A stretch of 64,000 nucleotides of DNA from the NCBI GenBank assembly GCA_037176705.1, contig CM073891.1, positions 96,779,827 through 96,843,826 on the forward strand, written 5' to 3'. A program made the position numbers and the translations under genes. How positions within the stretch are numbered: the stretch's first letter is position 1; each line of letters begins with the position of its first letter. Origin of the DNA: Molossus alvarezi (taxonomy: Eukaryota; Chordata; Mammalia; Chiroptera; Molossidae). The notes under the pieces are model-generated. The model did not search any database. It was not told the DNA's origin and saw only the letters and a program-made list of their open reading frames with translations. Below, piece by piece: positions 1 to 9,651 of the stretch.

Positions 1-217
1 ATATTATTTCCACTGATACTTTAGAGAGAATGGAAGGGAGGGATGAGGGGGAGAGGTAGAGAAACATTGATGTGAGACCTACACATAGATTGGTTGCCTC
101 CTGCATACACTCCGACTGGGGCCGGGGATTGAACCTGCAACCCAGGTCCATGCCCTTGACTGAGACTCGATCCCAAGACCCTTTGGTGCCATTTGAATGG
201 TATCATTAACTGAGGGA
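1..217 (-). repeat. Ves SINE, cut by window edge
   Basis: The antisense copy shows the pyrimidine-rich tail region first, then the tRNA-related part with degraded promoter boxes. Its left end is cut by the window edge and its tRNA head is truncated near 217. The wording of the body fits the hairpin-tail subfamily (type A, defined at 1512). Confidence 0.85.
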
Positions 218-649
218 GGCATCCAGGAAGATGTAGGAGTGGGGTTGGAAAGATACTGAGTTCAGCTCTGGAAATATTGGGGTTGTTTTCAAGTGGAGAT
301 GTCCTGCAGGCTTTGGGCTACATGGCCCTAAGATTTTGCAGAGATTTAGGGGTAGTTGGCAGAGAGAAGTTGGTACAGGAGAGCAAGATCAAGATCATTT
401 GGAGTGGGAAGAGCCCTGGGCAGAGGACGGGAGCAAAGTGATAGGCAGAAAAAGAGGGTACAGCGAGGGAGAGAGACACAGCAGGGCTGGACAGAGAGGA
501 GGCAGAGAACCCTGTGTTTCAGAACCGGGGAGGAGAAGTTGCTGGAAGGGTGGCAGTGTTTGACAGTGACAAAGGCCACAGAAAGGCCAAATATTACAAG
601 GACAGGATATTTACCATTGGATTTTCATCGCTAGTGTTAAAAAACAAAA

Positions 650-840
650 GCCAACTGAGTAAATTTGAAGATCTAATTGCCTTTTAAAGCGATTCAGGAA
701 TTGAGCGGCATCCCATCTAGCAACTAAAGGGCACTCTGGGGACTGTACAAACTGGAAGGACTTCATAGGTGGAAAGAGGGTGGGACCACGAAGGTAAGGG
801 TGTGTTATTTCAGGCAAGGACACCCTCCTTTAGGGGAGGG
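650..840 (+). repeat. LTR-like repeat, copy 1
   Basis: The segment is clearly similar to 1790-1968 plus 2187-2206. Both share a run beginning agtaaatttgaagatctaat, the phrase ctagcaact, and an end reading tatttcaggcaaggacacc. The two copies lie in the same orientation about 1.1 kb apart. They could be two LTRs of one decayed provirus or two separate insertions; the family was not identified. Confidence 0.55.
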
Positions 841-1217
841 AAGTTTACTCTGCCCTATAGATCGGTCAAAAAAAGAAAAAAGAGTATCTCTGATAATCTC
901 TAATTATGGGAAAGGCCCCCAATTCAGATTCTTCTAGGTAGTTAAGTGGGAAAGGGCAGAAGTTTCTTTGGAGCCCACAGGGTCCTGGTTGACCTAAGCT
1001 CAGAACAACCTGCATACCACACAGGCACATTTGGGGGTACTTTATTCTGAACCCCTACACTAGCTTATTGATGACCTTAAACTGAGCAGTCCCAGAGGAG
1101 TGGTGAGAGTAGTCAGAAGCGTACAGGGATGGGGAGAGGTGAGGCTGGTGAGTAGACTCCTCTAGAGGAACCCGGATGTGAAGGGAAGGAGAGAGAGGAA
1201 TCAAGGATCCTTTTCTT

Positions 1218-1465
1218 CTTTTTTTTTTTTGAGAGAAGAGATTTATTTTGGGGAAGGATTAAGAGAGGGAGTTGGTGAAAAATACAGGAGAGAGAGAAAT
1301 GACCAAGGTAATACAGTTCCAGAGTGGGGGGGAAGAGGGGCAAGAGGGGACAAGCAGAGGTGTGCAGATGAGGCTTGAACAAGAGGAGGGAGTCTGCAGA
1401 CGTGTGGGGGGCGAAGGCAGCTACATCCGTAGGAGGGTGGGGCAAAGCTGAGGGGATGAACATTT
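1218..1465 (-). repeat. Possible retroposed 3' end
   Basis: A T run (1219-1230) is followed at 1242-1247 by TTTATT. Read on the - strand this is AATAAA about 15 nt upstream of a poly(A) tract, the arrangement of a retroposed mRNA 3' end. The upstream part (to about 1465) is purine-rich and matches no gene I recognise. A possible imperfect target duplication is gaatcaagg near 1198 against gaatcatgg near 1469. Confidence 0.35.
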
Positions 1466-1511
1466 GTGAATCATGGTTTTCTTAATGGGAGTCATTAAAA
1501 AACAAAATGCA

Positions 1512-1777
1512 GCCCTGGCCAGTTTGGCTCAGCGGTTAGAGCGTCGGCCTGCGGTCTGGAGAGACCCGGGTTCGGTTTCCGCTAAGGGCACGTACTTCGG
1601 TTGCAGTTTGTCCCCGGCCCTGGTTGGTCGTGCGGGTGGCAGCCACTCGATGTGTCCCTTCCCATCGATGTTTCTCTCTCTCTCTCCCTTCCTCTCTCTC
1701 CCTCCCACTCTATCTGCACAAAAAATGGAAAAAATATCCTCGGGTGAGGATAAAACAAACAAACAAACAAACAAAAA
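1512..1777 (+). repeat. Ves SINE, full length (type A)
   Basis: This copy shows the whole element. A tRNA-like head begins gccctggcc, with an A-box-like tggctcagcgg and a B-box-like gggttcggtttcc. A unique middle and a CT-rich tract follow. Near the 3' end an inverted repeat, tcctcgggtgagga, sits just before the A-rich tail. A 12-nt target duplication (aaacaaaatgca) flanks it at 1500-1511 and 1778-1789. I call copies with this inverted repeat type A and those without it type B. Confidence 0.95.
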
Positions 1778-1789
1778 AACAAAATGCAA

Positions 1790-2206
1790 CCCAGTAAATT
1801 TGAAGATCTAATTGAGATTATTAAGCACTTTATGAATCAGGCAGCATCTCCTCTAGCAACTGAAAGGGCATTCTGGGGGTTGTATAGGATGGAAGGATTT
1901 TTTAGGAAGAAAGAAGGTGGGACTAAGAAGTTAAGAGTGTATTATTTCAGGCAAGGACACCTTTCTTTTTAAAAAAAAAAATATATTTTTTTTCTTTATT
2001 GATTTGAGAGAGAGAGGAAGGGAGAGGGAGAGAGAGACAGAAACGTCAATGAGAGAGAACATCGATTGGCCACCTCCTGCATATCCCCACTGGGGATTGG
2101 GCCCACAACCTGGGCATGTGCCCTGACAGGGAATCGAACTGGTGACCTCCTGGTGCATGGGTCGATGCTCAACCACTGGTCTGGCTAAGGACACCTTCCT
2201 TTAGGG
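1790..2206 (+). repeat. LTR-like repeat, copy 2 (split)
   Basis: This is the second copy of the repeat at 650-840. It is interrupted by a Ves SINE (1970-2186) and ends at the left edge of a SPIN-like transposon. The family was not identified. Confidence 0.5.
1970..2186 (-). repeat. Ves SINE (type B)
   Basis: Antisense copy of the subfamily without the hairpin; its middle reads aacctgggcatgtgccctga. The target duplication aaggacacctttcttt / aaggacaccttccttt begins at 1953 and again at 2187, inside the LTR-like repeat. Confidence 0.9.
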
Positions 2207-2427
2207 CAGTGGTTCTCAATCTTCCTAAGCCCACGGCCCTTTAATACAGTTCCTCATGTGGTGACCCCCAACCATAAAATTATTTTTGTTGCTACTTCAT
2301 AACTGTAATTTTGCTACTGTTATGAATTGCCATCGGAAATATGTGTTTTCCGATGGTCTTAGGAGACCCCTGTGAAAGGGTCGTTTGACCCCCAAAGGGA
2401 TTGTGACCCACAGGTTGAGAACCGCTG
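2207..2427. mobile_element. SPIN-like non-autonomous hAT transposon
   Basis: A 221-bp element with inverted termini, cagtggttctcaa at the left and ttgagaaccgctg at the right. It is flanked by 8-bp sequences ctttaggg and ctctagag (6 of 8 identical; the right one fits the nTCTAGAn preference of hAT elements). The interior, with tcataactgtaattttgcta and paired gaccccc/gggg tracts, matches my memory of SPIN (Space Invader) elements. It has no coding capacity. It sits beside a Ves-interrupted LTR-like repeat. Confidence 0.8.
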
Positions 2428-2520
2428 CTCTAGAGGAGGCAGGGGGATCTTGTCAGGCAGATTACCTCATCAGTGTCGATCAGGAGATTCCAAACTGATC
2501 TGTTTAAAATGCCACTCCTG

Positions 2521-2770
2521 CCCTGGCCAGGTTTGGCCCAGCAGTTAGAGCGTTGGCACATGGACCAGAGAGTCCCGGGTTCGGTTCCCGCTAAGGGCAC
2601 GTACCTCGGTTGCAGTTTGTCCCTGGCAGCGGTTAGGGTTGTGTGGGTAGCAGCCACTCCATGTGTCTCTCTCATATCGATGTGTCTCTCTCTCTCTCTT
2701 CCTTCCTCTCTATCCGAAGATAAATGCAAAAATGTTCTTAGGTGAGGATACAAAAAATAAATAAATAAAT
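2521..2770 (+). repeat. Ves SINE (type A)
   Basis: Sense copy ending in an (AAAT)n tail. The target duplication is aaaatgccactcctg (2506-2520) / aaaatgccattcctg (2771-2785). Confidence 0.93.
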
Positions 2771-3037
2771 AAAATGCCATTCCTGGAAGAGACCGAAACT
2801 GCAGTTAGATCAAGTTTTAAATCTATGTTTGATATCATGGGCTTTTAGCTCAAGTGGTGCCATTTTGGGCCTGTGGGTTTCTCTTAAATGGAGTCCTGGA
2901 GAGCAGAGGAGGAGTTTACTCTTCTTATCTAGCAGAGTTAATGAAGATGCAGAAACTACTGATCTGATAATATTTCAGATCACAGAAGTTCTTTTTTTTT
3001 TTTCCAGATTATGATTTTTTTCCTTTATTTTATGCTT

Positions 3038-3283
3038 TTTTTTTTACCCTCATCCGAGGACATTTTTCCATTTTTTGTTCAGGTAGAGTGGGATGGGGAG
3101 AGAGGAAGAGAGAGAGAGAGAAACATCGACGTGAAAGGGACACATCGAGTGGCTGCTACCAGCACAACCAACCAGGGCCAGGGACAAACTGCAACCAAGG
3201 TACATGCCCTTAGTGGGAACCGAACCCGGGTCTCTCTGGACCGCAGGCCGACGCTCTAACCACTGAGCAAAACCGGCCAGGGC
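3038..3283 (-). repeat. Ves SINE (type A)
   Basis: Antisense copy: T-rich tract, degraded inverted repeat, GA-rich tract, then the tRNA-like head ending ggccagggc at 3283. Confidence 0.92.
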
Positions 3284-3332
3284 CTTTTTTTCTATTCTGA
3301 TGCATTTAAAAACTTTATAAAAAAAGAATCCA

Positions 3333-3577
3333 GCCCTGGCCAGTTTTGCTCAGCAGTTAGAGCATCGGCCTGCGGTCTGTAGAGACCCGGGTTCGGTTCC
3401 CGCTAAGGGCACGTACCTCGGTTGCAGTTTGTCCCTGGCCCTGGTTGGTTGTGCCTGTAGCAGCCACTCGATGTGTCCCTTTCACGTCGATGTTTCTCTT
3501 TCTTCCTCTCTCTCCCTCCCACTCTATCTGAACAAAAAAATGGAAAAATGTCCTTGGGTGAGGATAAAAAAAAAAAA
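3333..3577 (+). repeat. Ves SINE (type A)
   Basis: Sense copy with an A tail. Short flanking duplication aagaatcca (before) / aagtatcca (after). With the antisense copy at 3038 it makes a tail-to-head inverted pair only about 50 bp apart. Confidence 0.93.
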
Positions 3578-3649
3578 AAGTATCCAATAGCCAACATTTT
3601 AATTTTATTTCAATTTCATTAAATGATTTTTTCAATGAACACACAGATA

Positions 3650-4220
3650 TTTATCTAGTTTGTTGAAATAACAACTGGCAAACCTGTAGAGAACTTTTAT
3701 AATAATTTATTTGAGCCAAACAGAGGATACACCTGGAAGCCAGATCTCAACAGATCTCAGTAGCTCAGTAGGCCCCTCCTGCCAGATGTGTTACCCATGC
3801 CTTTCTCTCTCCTAAGCAACAAGGGCACTTCTCTACCTCTGTGACTTTCTAAATAAACTTTCTCTTATAATTTGAAAAACAAAAATCTCAACAGACTGAG
3901 AAAAATGCTTCAGAAAATAACAGTTTGCAGTTTCTTTGATGCATTTGCGATTAAGGAGGGAAGTAAGGAAGATGACATAAGGGTGAGAGAAAGCAAGGTG
4001 CAGTCGGGTAACAGGACAATTAGATTATTGGCTCTCTTGGGGGTGGTCATGCTTTAGAGGAAGGGGTTTGAAAGGGGCATTTCCAAAGTATGTTAACCTA
4101 GATGCACAGGAATGGTGGACATGGCTTGCTTAAGGCAAAGACAAGCCTTTCGTAGGCCTGGGACGTGACTATCCCCATGACTTGCCCAGGTAGGAATTTA
4201 CGATCAGATCACACTGTGAG
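3650..4220 (+). repeat. LTR-like repeat with nested insert, copy 1
   Basis: The segment is similar over its length to 14145-14540. Shared phrases include aacctgtagagaa, tttatttgagccaaacaga, gtgttaacctgg-type wording and gatcagat near the end. About 130 bp (3754-3884) present here is absent from the other copy. The family was not identified; an LTR is a guess from length and dispersal. Confidence 0.5.
3754..3884 (+). repeat. Insert with A-rich end and target duplication
   Basis: The segment is missing from the sister repeat at 14145-14540. It is flanked by atctcaacaga on both sides, contains AATAAA near 3852, and ends in an A-rich run (gaaaaacaaa). This looks like a short retroposed RNA 3' end; its source is unknown. 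Confidence 0.4.
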
Positions 4221-5304
4221 ACTACTTTCCCTACAACCCCTTTCTGGTCCTTGAGTTGTAATCGATGTCAGTGTTCTATTGTGTCTAGCTTTTTTTCAGT
4301 TAACATGATTTCCTGTGTAATTTTATGTTTTTCCACTCTAGGTATTTGTTACTTCATTATAATGCTATATCCCAGTTCCTGGGCCTTTGGATTGTTTCAA
4401 GTTATTGCTAAACAATGCTACTAGGAACATGTTGGTGCAACTCCTTTCTCTTTTAGATCTCTTTGGTATGGATTTCCAAGGCAAGAGTTACAAGTCAAAT
4501 GGAATGAACAGCTTTGGAGCTCTTGTTACATGTTTCTTAGGCTATTCTCGGGGAAGATTGATTTGCTTACAATTGCCCAGACCTTCTAAACCACTTCCCA
4601 CGTGAGATTGTCCTCCCCTTTGGCAGGGGAACCTCCAGGGAGGAGGGCCTTGTGAATGGTGGCAGTAGGAAGGAAGGTCATCATGGCCGCTTAAGGCTGA
4701 GGAAAGCAAGTTTTCTCTGGTTGGCAGCTTCTGAGTGGAGGCCGGAGCTCGGAATGTCAGCAGGATGGCATCATATGCCCCTGAGACCCTCAAATGGGGC
4801 CTCGGCCATATTATTACAAGGAATCTAATTTCCCCTCTCCTTGGCTGAGGTATTTACAAGTAAAGTAGACCTTGGAAGGCTGGGGTCTAGTATGCTTTTC
4901 TTGGTAAGGTCACAGATATTGAAGACATTTTTAGTAAGCAAATATCAGACAAGTATAGGATTTGCTGTCTGAGTTTTTTTGGAACCTGACCATTAGTGGT
5001 CAAGCAAGTTCTGGCTACATCTCTGCCCAGAGCTGACTCTGTTATCTTTGATGCTGGCCTCATTCCAGCTTGGACAAGCATTGCCTCTAGGAGCTAGTCC
5101 CAAGTAAGAACTTTCTGCCTCTTGCCCCAGCCTGGTGTGCAGCTGTGAGCTGAGCACCTGCTTCCCTCCACCCACGTGGTGGCTGGACTTCTGTGGTGGG
5201 TGAGACGTGCTCTGGGCGATTTCTCCCTTGGAGAGGGCTGGGAGGAGCAGCACCACTGTAGGTTTTGGTCCAGGAGGAGTTGTTACTTGAGTTCTTTCTC
5301 AGGG

Positions 5305-5395
5305 AGGTGTAGGGGGAAAAACACAGACCTTGGGGACAGAGGCCTGGCTTTGAGTTACAGCTTCACTAAATAACCTTGGGTAGGTCACTCATCCT
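5305..5395 (+). repeat. MIR, left part
   Basis: MIR wording (gttacagcttcactaaataaccttgggtaggtcactcatc in part). The element continues at 5933 after two Ves insertions. Confidence 0.7.
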
Positions 5396-5407
5396 CCCTT
5401 GGTTTCT

Positions 5408-5662
5408 CTTAATTTTATTTATTCAATTTTAAATTAAATTTCTATTTTTTAAATTATGTTTTATTGATATTTAGAGAGAGAGGAAGGGAGTGAGAGATAG
5501 AAACATTGATGTGAGAGTGAAACCTTGATTGGCTGCTGCTTCCTACACGCCCCTCACTGGGGATCAAGCCCGAAACCCTGGCATGTGCTCTGACTGGGAA
5601 TGGAACTGGGACCTCTCAGTCTATGGGACAATGCTTAATCCACTGAGCCACACCGGCTGGGT
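5408..5662 (-). repeat. Ves SINE (type B)
   Basis: The first of two antisense Ves copies lying head to tail inside a MIR. The pair is bounded by one shared duplication, ctcccttggtttct, at 5394-5407 and 5933-5946. Either one copy inserted into the tail of the other, or they arrived together. Confidence 0.9.
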
Positions 5663-5664
5663 AT

Positions 5665-5932
5665 TTTAATTTAATTTGTTTTTGTTTATCTTCACCCAAG
5701 GATATTTTTCCATTGATTTCTAGAGAGAGTAGAAGGAAGGGAGAGAAGGAGGGAAAGAGAGAAAGAGAGAGAAACATCAATATGAGACACATTGATTGGT
5801 TGCCTCCCCCATGTACCCTGGGGCTGGGTATTGAACCTGCAACCCAGGTATGTGCCCTTGACTGGGAATCGAACCCGAGACCCTTCGGTGCATGGGGAGA
5901 TGCTCTAATCACTGAGTTACACTAGCCAGGGC
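5665..5932 (-). repeat. Ves SINE (type A)
   Basis: Second copy of the tandem pair. It has the degraded inverted repeat cttcacccaagga next to its tail and the tRNA head ending gccagggc. Confidence 0.9.
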
Positions 5933-6045
5933 CTCCCTTGGTTTCTTCATCTGTGAAATGGGTTGTTGAGAGGCTCAAAAGGTAGAATGTAGATTAAAAG
6001 TGTTCACTAACTCTAAGGCGCTATATAAACGTTCCTTGTTAGTTT
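5933..6045 (+). repeat. MIR, right part
   Basis: Continuation of the MIR at 5305: tttcttcatctgtgaaatgg, then aggcgctatataaac-type end wording. Confidence 0.7.
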
Positions 6046-6119
6046 CCTGGTGAACTGCTGTCCTCTAAATACCTCTTATCTTTAATGTGGCCCAACTTTT
6101 AAAGTAGGATCCTAGGCAT

Positions 6120-6325
6120 TTATTAATAATCATAGTTATAACAATAACTGACATTTATTGAATGCCTACTCTGCGTGCATTATCCTAGCTTCTTCACTTA
6201 GTCTCTCTGAACCTCAGTTTTCTCATCTGTAAAATGGAAATAATACTAATATTTGTGATTCAAGGGGTGATTAAATGAACCAATTAAGCATAGTGCCTAT
6301 CACATTTAGTAAGCATTCAACAAGA
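6120..6325 (+). repeat. MIR
   Basis: Core reads cctcagttttctcatctg followed by taaaatggaaataatac, as in the sense MIR consensus, with a later agtgcctatcacatttagtaagc end. Confidence 0.75.
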
Positions 6326-6334
6326 ATTGGAGTC

Positions 6335-6505
6335 GTGAACATTATATTATTCCATTTAATTCTCATTGCTCTGTGAAATAAGTAGTATTGTTACCCCATT
6401 TGATGGATGAAGCATTTTGGACTCAGTGAGGTAAATACGTGCTTCAGGTCACCCAGCTAATGTTTTGCAGACTCAGGATTCAATCTGAAGCTAGCCTTCC
6501 GTCCA
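6335..6505 (-). repeat. MIR
   Basis: Antisense MIR: ttaccccatttgatggatg, then aggtcacccagctaatg, then ggattcaa. Confidence 0.7.
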
Positions 6506-7303
6506 CTGTAGGCTTCTTAATGGGATTGGCGGTGTCATGTAGCCACAGCAAAGGCATAAGTTAGTAATTCTGGTACCCAGGAAAGTTCAATTCCAGTCAG
6601 GAGCCATTTGGTATTTGTTATTTACCAGCCTCAGCCATCTCCTTCATTTGACCTCTACCTGTCATCCCTGGGTGGGGCCTCAGAGATGGTCCATGACTCC
6701 GCTTTTCTGAGTCATGATTGCCCCAAGTCTTTGTATGCTAATGCCACCGTCCTTCATCATCTGTCTTGTCATGGCCCCACCCTAACAGGTGTGCATCGCT
6801 CTGTTGGGTGAGCACATCACGCAGAGGTACCGGGCACATTATTTGATATCAGAACAAGGCCTGTTCCACCTTTCTGCTGAAAATCCCGAGGGCAAGGACC
6901 ACATTTTCCCTTCTATTTGTAATCCCGCCTTTCTCTCTAGAGAAAACAATGTCTACAAGCAGCACTTTTCTAAAGAAGGAAGTGGGGTGGCCTCCCTAAG
7001 TTGTAGAAGATGCCAATTAGGAGAGCAGGCAGGATTCCAAGTGGGTGGGTGAAGCCAGAGCCTCCTAAGAACACCAGAGGAAGGCTAAGTATGGTGTCCA
7101 TTTACATTACACCTTTTGCTTTTCAAATTAATCTTGTATTTTTTTCATAAGCATGACCCCCTACTAAGCTATCCCTGTTCTCAAGGTCCTTGCAGATAGG
7201 GGCCTAACTTATCTTTTTAATAATGGTAGAACTTAGAGGTTACATAGCTGTGAGAAGCCTGTGGGTATAGCACAACCAGCCTTTATTTTTACTTGCCTTT
7301 CAG

Positions 7304-7491
7304 ACCAAGCCAGTGGAGGAAGCATTGACTGGGCCTATGACTCCGGCATCAAATACTCATTTGCCTTTGAACTGAGAGACACGGGTCGATACGGTTTCCT
7401 CCTGCCTGCCAAGCAGATCTTACCCACAGCCGAAGAGACCTGGCTTGGCTTGATGACGATCATGGAGCATGTTCGAGACCATCCCTATTAG
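7304..7491 (+). CDS. CPA2: CPA2, last coding exon
   Basis: This exon encodes the C-terminal 61 residues of carboxypeptidase A2, a secreted pancreatic-type zinc exopeptidase that prefers bulky aromatic C-terminal residues. The acceptor is a pyrimidine tract plus CAG at 7301-7303. The exon completes the split codon of the tyrosine equivalent to Tyr248, which moves on substrate binding. SGGSIDW follows, with Ile at the position equivalent to 255 (A-type pocket, not the Asp of B-type enzymes). Then comes FELRDTG, with the catalytic Glu270. The end EETWLGL...MEHVRDHPY and TAG (7489-7491) fit CPA2 better than CPA1, CPA4 or CPA5. All other exons lie left of the window. CPA4 follows 3 kb downstream on the same strand. 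Confidence 0.93.
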
Positions 7492-7502
7492 GGCTCTGGA
7501 GG

Positions 7503-7518
7503 AATAAACACCAATAAA
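7503..7518 (+). promoter_or_regulatory. CPA2: CPA2 polyadenylation signals
   Basis: Two AATAAA hexamers, at 7503-7508 and 7513-7518, lie 12-27 nt after the stop codon. This implies a very short 3' UTR, as is usual for pancreatic carboxypeptidases. Confidence 0.85.
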
Positions 7519-7689
7519 GGCTCTCTAGTTTGAAACAAAGTCGGGGAGTGATTATTCCTTTTTCTAATCTCAATTTAGGAGAATTATTTCTTCAATTTAT
7601 GGTGCCCTAAAATACAGCAAACCACTGAGCTATACCCCTTCATCTTTTAAAAAAATCCATCCTTAGCAAAATGCTCCCAACATCCTTTC

Positions 7690-8045
7690 AGCATTAAAAA
7701 GATGTGGTAAAATACACATATCATAGCATTGACCATTTTAACAATTTTAGGTGCACAATTCAGTGGCATAAAGTACACTTACAGTGTTGTACAATTATCA
7801 CCACTATCCATCTCCAGAACTTTTTCATCCTCCCAAATGGAAGCTCTGTGCCTGTTGAGCAGTAACTCACCGTTCTTCCTCCCTGCAGCCCCTAGTAACC
7901 TCTACTCCACTTCTGTCTCTCTGAATTTGCCTATTCTAGGTATCACATATAAAAGGAAAGACAGTATTTGTCCTTTTGTGACTGGCTTAGTTCACTTGCA
8001 TAGTTTTCAAGGTTTATCCATATTGTGGCATGTGTCAGCTCCCTC
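7690..8045 (-). repeat. L1 3' UTR fragment
   Basis: Antisense 3' end of an old mammalian L1, recognised from ggtaaaatacacatatca, aattatcaccactatccatc, tccagaactttttcatcctc and tgtccttttgtgactggctt. It is non-coding. A Ves SINE follows directly. Confidence 0.75.
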
Positions 8046-8050
8046 ATCTT

Positions 8051-8304
8051 TTTTGTTGTTGTTAATCCTCACCCGAGGATATTTTTCATTGATTTTTAGG
8101 TGGAGTGGATGGGAGGGAGGGAAAGAGAGAGAGAGAAACAGCAATGTGAGAGAGAAGCATTGATTGGTTGCTTCCCGCATGACCCCGATTGGGGCAGGGA
8201 TGGAACCTGCAACCTAGCCACGTGCCCTTGACTGGGAGTTGAACCCAAGACCCTTCAGTCTGCGGGCCAGTGGTCTAACCTCTGAACCAAACTGGCCAGG
8301 ACAT
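8051..8304 (-). repeat. Ves SINE (type A)
   Basis: Antisense copy with the inverted repeat atcctcacccgaggat near its tail. Duplication gctccctcatctt / gctccttcatctt. Confidence 0.93.
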
Positions 8305-8857
8305 GCTCCTTCATCTTAGTAGAGAAGCATTTTAGAGCAAGAAAGGGACTTTTGAGTTCATTAATTCAACAAATCATATTTAAGCAACTAGATCGTTCCA
8401 AGCATTAGGCGAGGTGTCGTCTGGTTCCATCACGGCCTTTGCCTTTCCATTCCTGGTATGCTGACTATAAAAACTGGGCACTCAAACCAGCGACACTCCT
8501 TCCTGGTTGCTCTATCAAGTCTCGGCTCATATGCCATATGATTTCTCTTTCGACATTTGCTTCCATTAGGGGTTTAGATTTTCTGTACATCGGTGGCTTT
8601 CTCTGGAAGAAAGGGTGGGAAGTGAATTCTCTCTTGCCTGGAATTCTGGGTACTTCATTCTTTAGCTCACATTTCTTATAGATTCAGGTCTCAGCTTCTC
8701 GTTACTAATTTCAAAGCTGAAATTTTTCTTGGTGAAGGAGAGACCCAGTCTTGGTGGTGGGCCGGGGTGGGTATAGGAGTTCCCTTTCAGTGTGGAAAGG
8801 ATAAAAGAGCCCTGATAGGTGCCCCCGGCCCACAGATTCTGGCAAAGACCCTCCTTT
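8305..8857. other. Unclassified spacer
   Basis: I found no exon, RNA gene or recognisable repeat here. Open frames in this span lack similarity to anything I know. Confidence 0.4.
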
Positions 8858-9091
8858 TTTGTGTTAGTCTTCACCAAAGGTATTTTTCCATTAACTTTCT
8901 TAGACAGAGTAGAAAGGGGGAGAGAGAGAGAAACATTGATGTGAGAGAGACACATTGATTGGTTGCCTCCCACATGACCCCGACTGGGGCTAGGGATGGA
9001 ACCTGTAACCTAGGTATGTGCCCTTGACCAGGAATTGAACCCATGGCCCAAAGGGCTGACGTTCTAACCACAGAGCCAAACCGGCCAGGGC
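8858..9091 (-). repeat. Ves SINE (type A)
   Basis: Antisense copy with a decayed inverted repeat (cttcaccaaaggta). The tRNA head ends ggccagggcc. Weak duplication caaagaccctcctttt / caaagaaccttttt. Confidence 0.9.
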
Positions 9092-9415
9092 CAAAGAACC
9101 TTTTTGATCAAACCTTAGTTAGATAGGCTTCTCTGAGTCTTCTTTTTGACTAGGCTTATTTTTGGGCCCTAAGTCAGTCTTAGCAAAGAAACCTTCAAAG
9201 GAAATCATTCTCCAATCCTTGATATCTGATCAAGTTCCTTATCCTCCACTTGTGATGTCTCAGTTCTTGGCCGACTCTAGCAAGAATCCTGTTAGGTCAG
9301 TTAAGCAAGTAGTCCCTCACCTTGATGTCTCCTCTTAGCAACTGTCCATCCACCGACCCCTCACTCAGTTGTCTTTACTGTGGTTGGAGTTGAACACAAT
9401 TACTCTCTCCTATTT

Positions 9416-9651
9416 TTTTTTCACATATATATTTTTTTAAACTTTTTTTTCTTTATTGATTTTAAAGGGAGGAAGGAAGAGGGAGAGAGAGATAGTAACA
9501 TTGATGAGAGAGAACATCTATTGGCCGCCTCCTGCATGCCCCCCACTGGGGATCAGGCCCACAACCTGGGCATGTGCCCTGACTGGGGATCGAACCAGCG
9601 ACCTCTTGGTGCATGAGTCGATGCTCAACCACAGAGCCACACCAGCCAGGC
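9416..9651 (-). repeat. Ves SINE (type B)
   Basis: Antisense copy flanked by tactctctcctattt / tactctttcctattt. Confidence 0.9.

Larger units (their letters stand above)
1..7303 (+). other. CPA2: Last intron of CPA2 (3' part)
   Basis: This stretch precedes the final CPA2 exon and ends in a pyrimidine-rich tract and CAG at 7301-7303. No sequence encoding the penultimate CPA exon (the short exon ending just before the Tyr248 codon) was found, so that exon should lie left of the window. The stretch is filled with Ves SINEs, a SPIN-like element, MIR copies and an LTR-like repeat. 218-645, 4221-5305 and 6505-7250 contain nothing I could classify, apart from a purine-rich patch near 430-520 and faint LINE-like wording at 4250-4530. 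Confidence 0.7.

Noticed and set aside
1512..1600. tRNA gene call on Ves heads
   Set aside because: The heads keep A- and B-box-like motifs but not a full cloverleaf, and are continuous with SINE bodies or A tails and target duplications.
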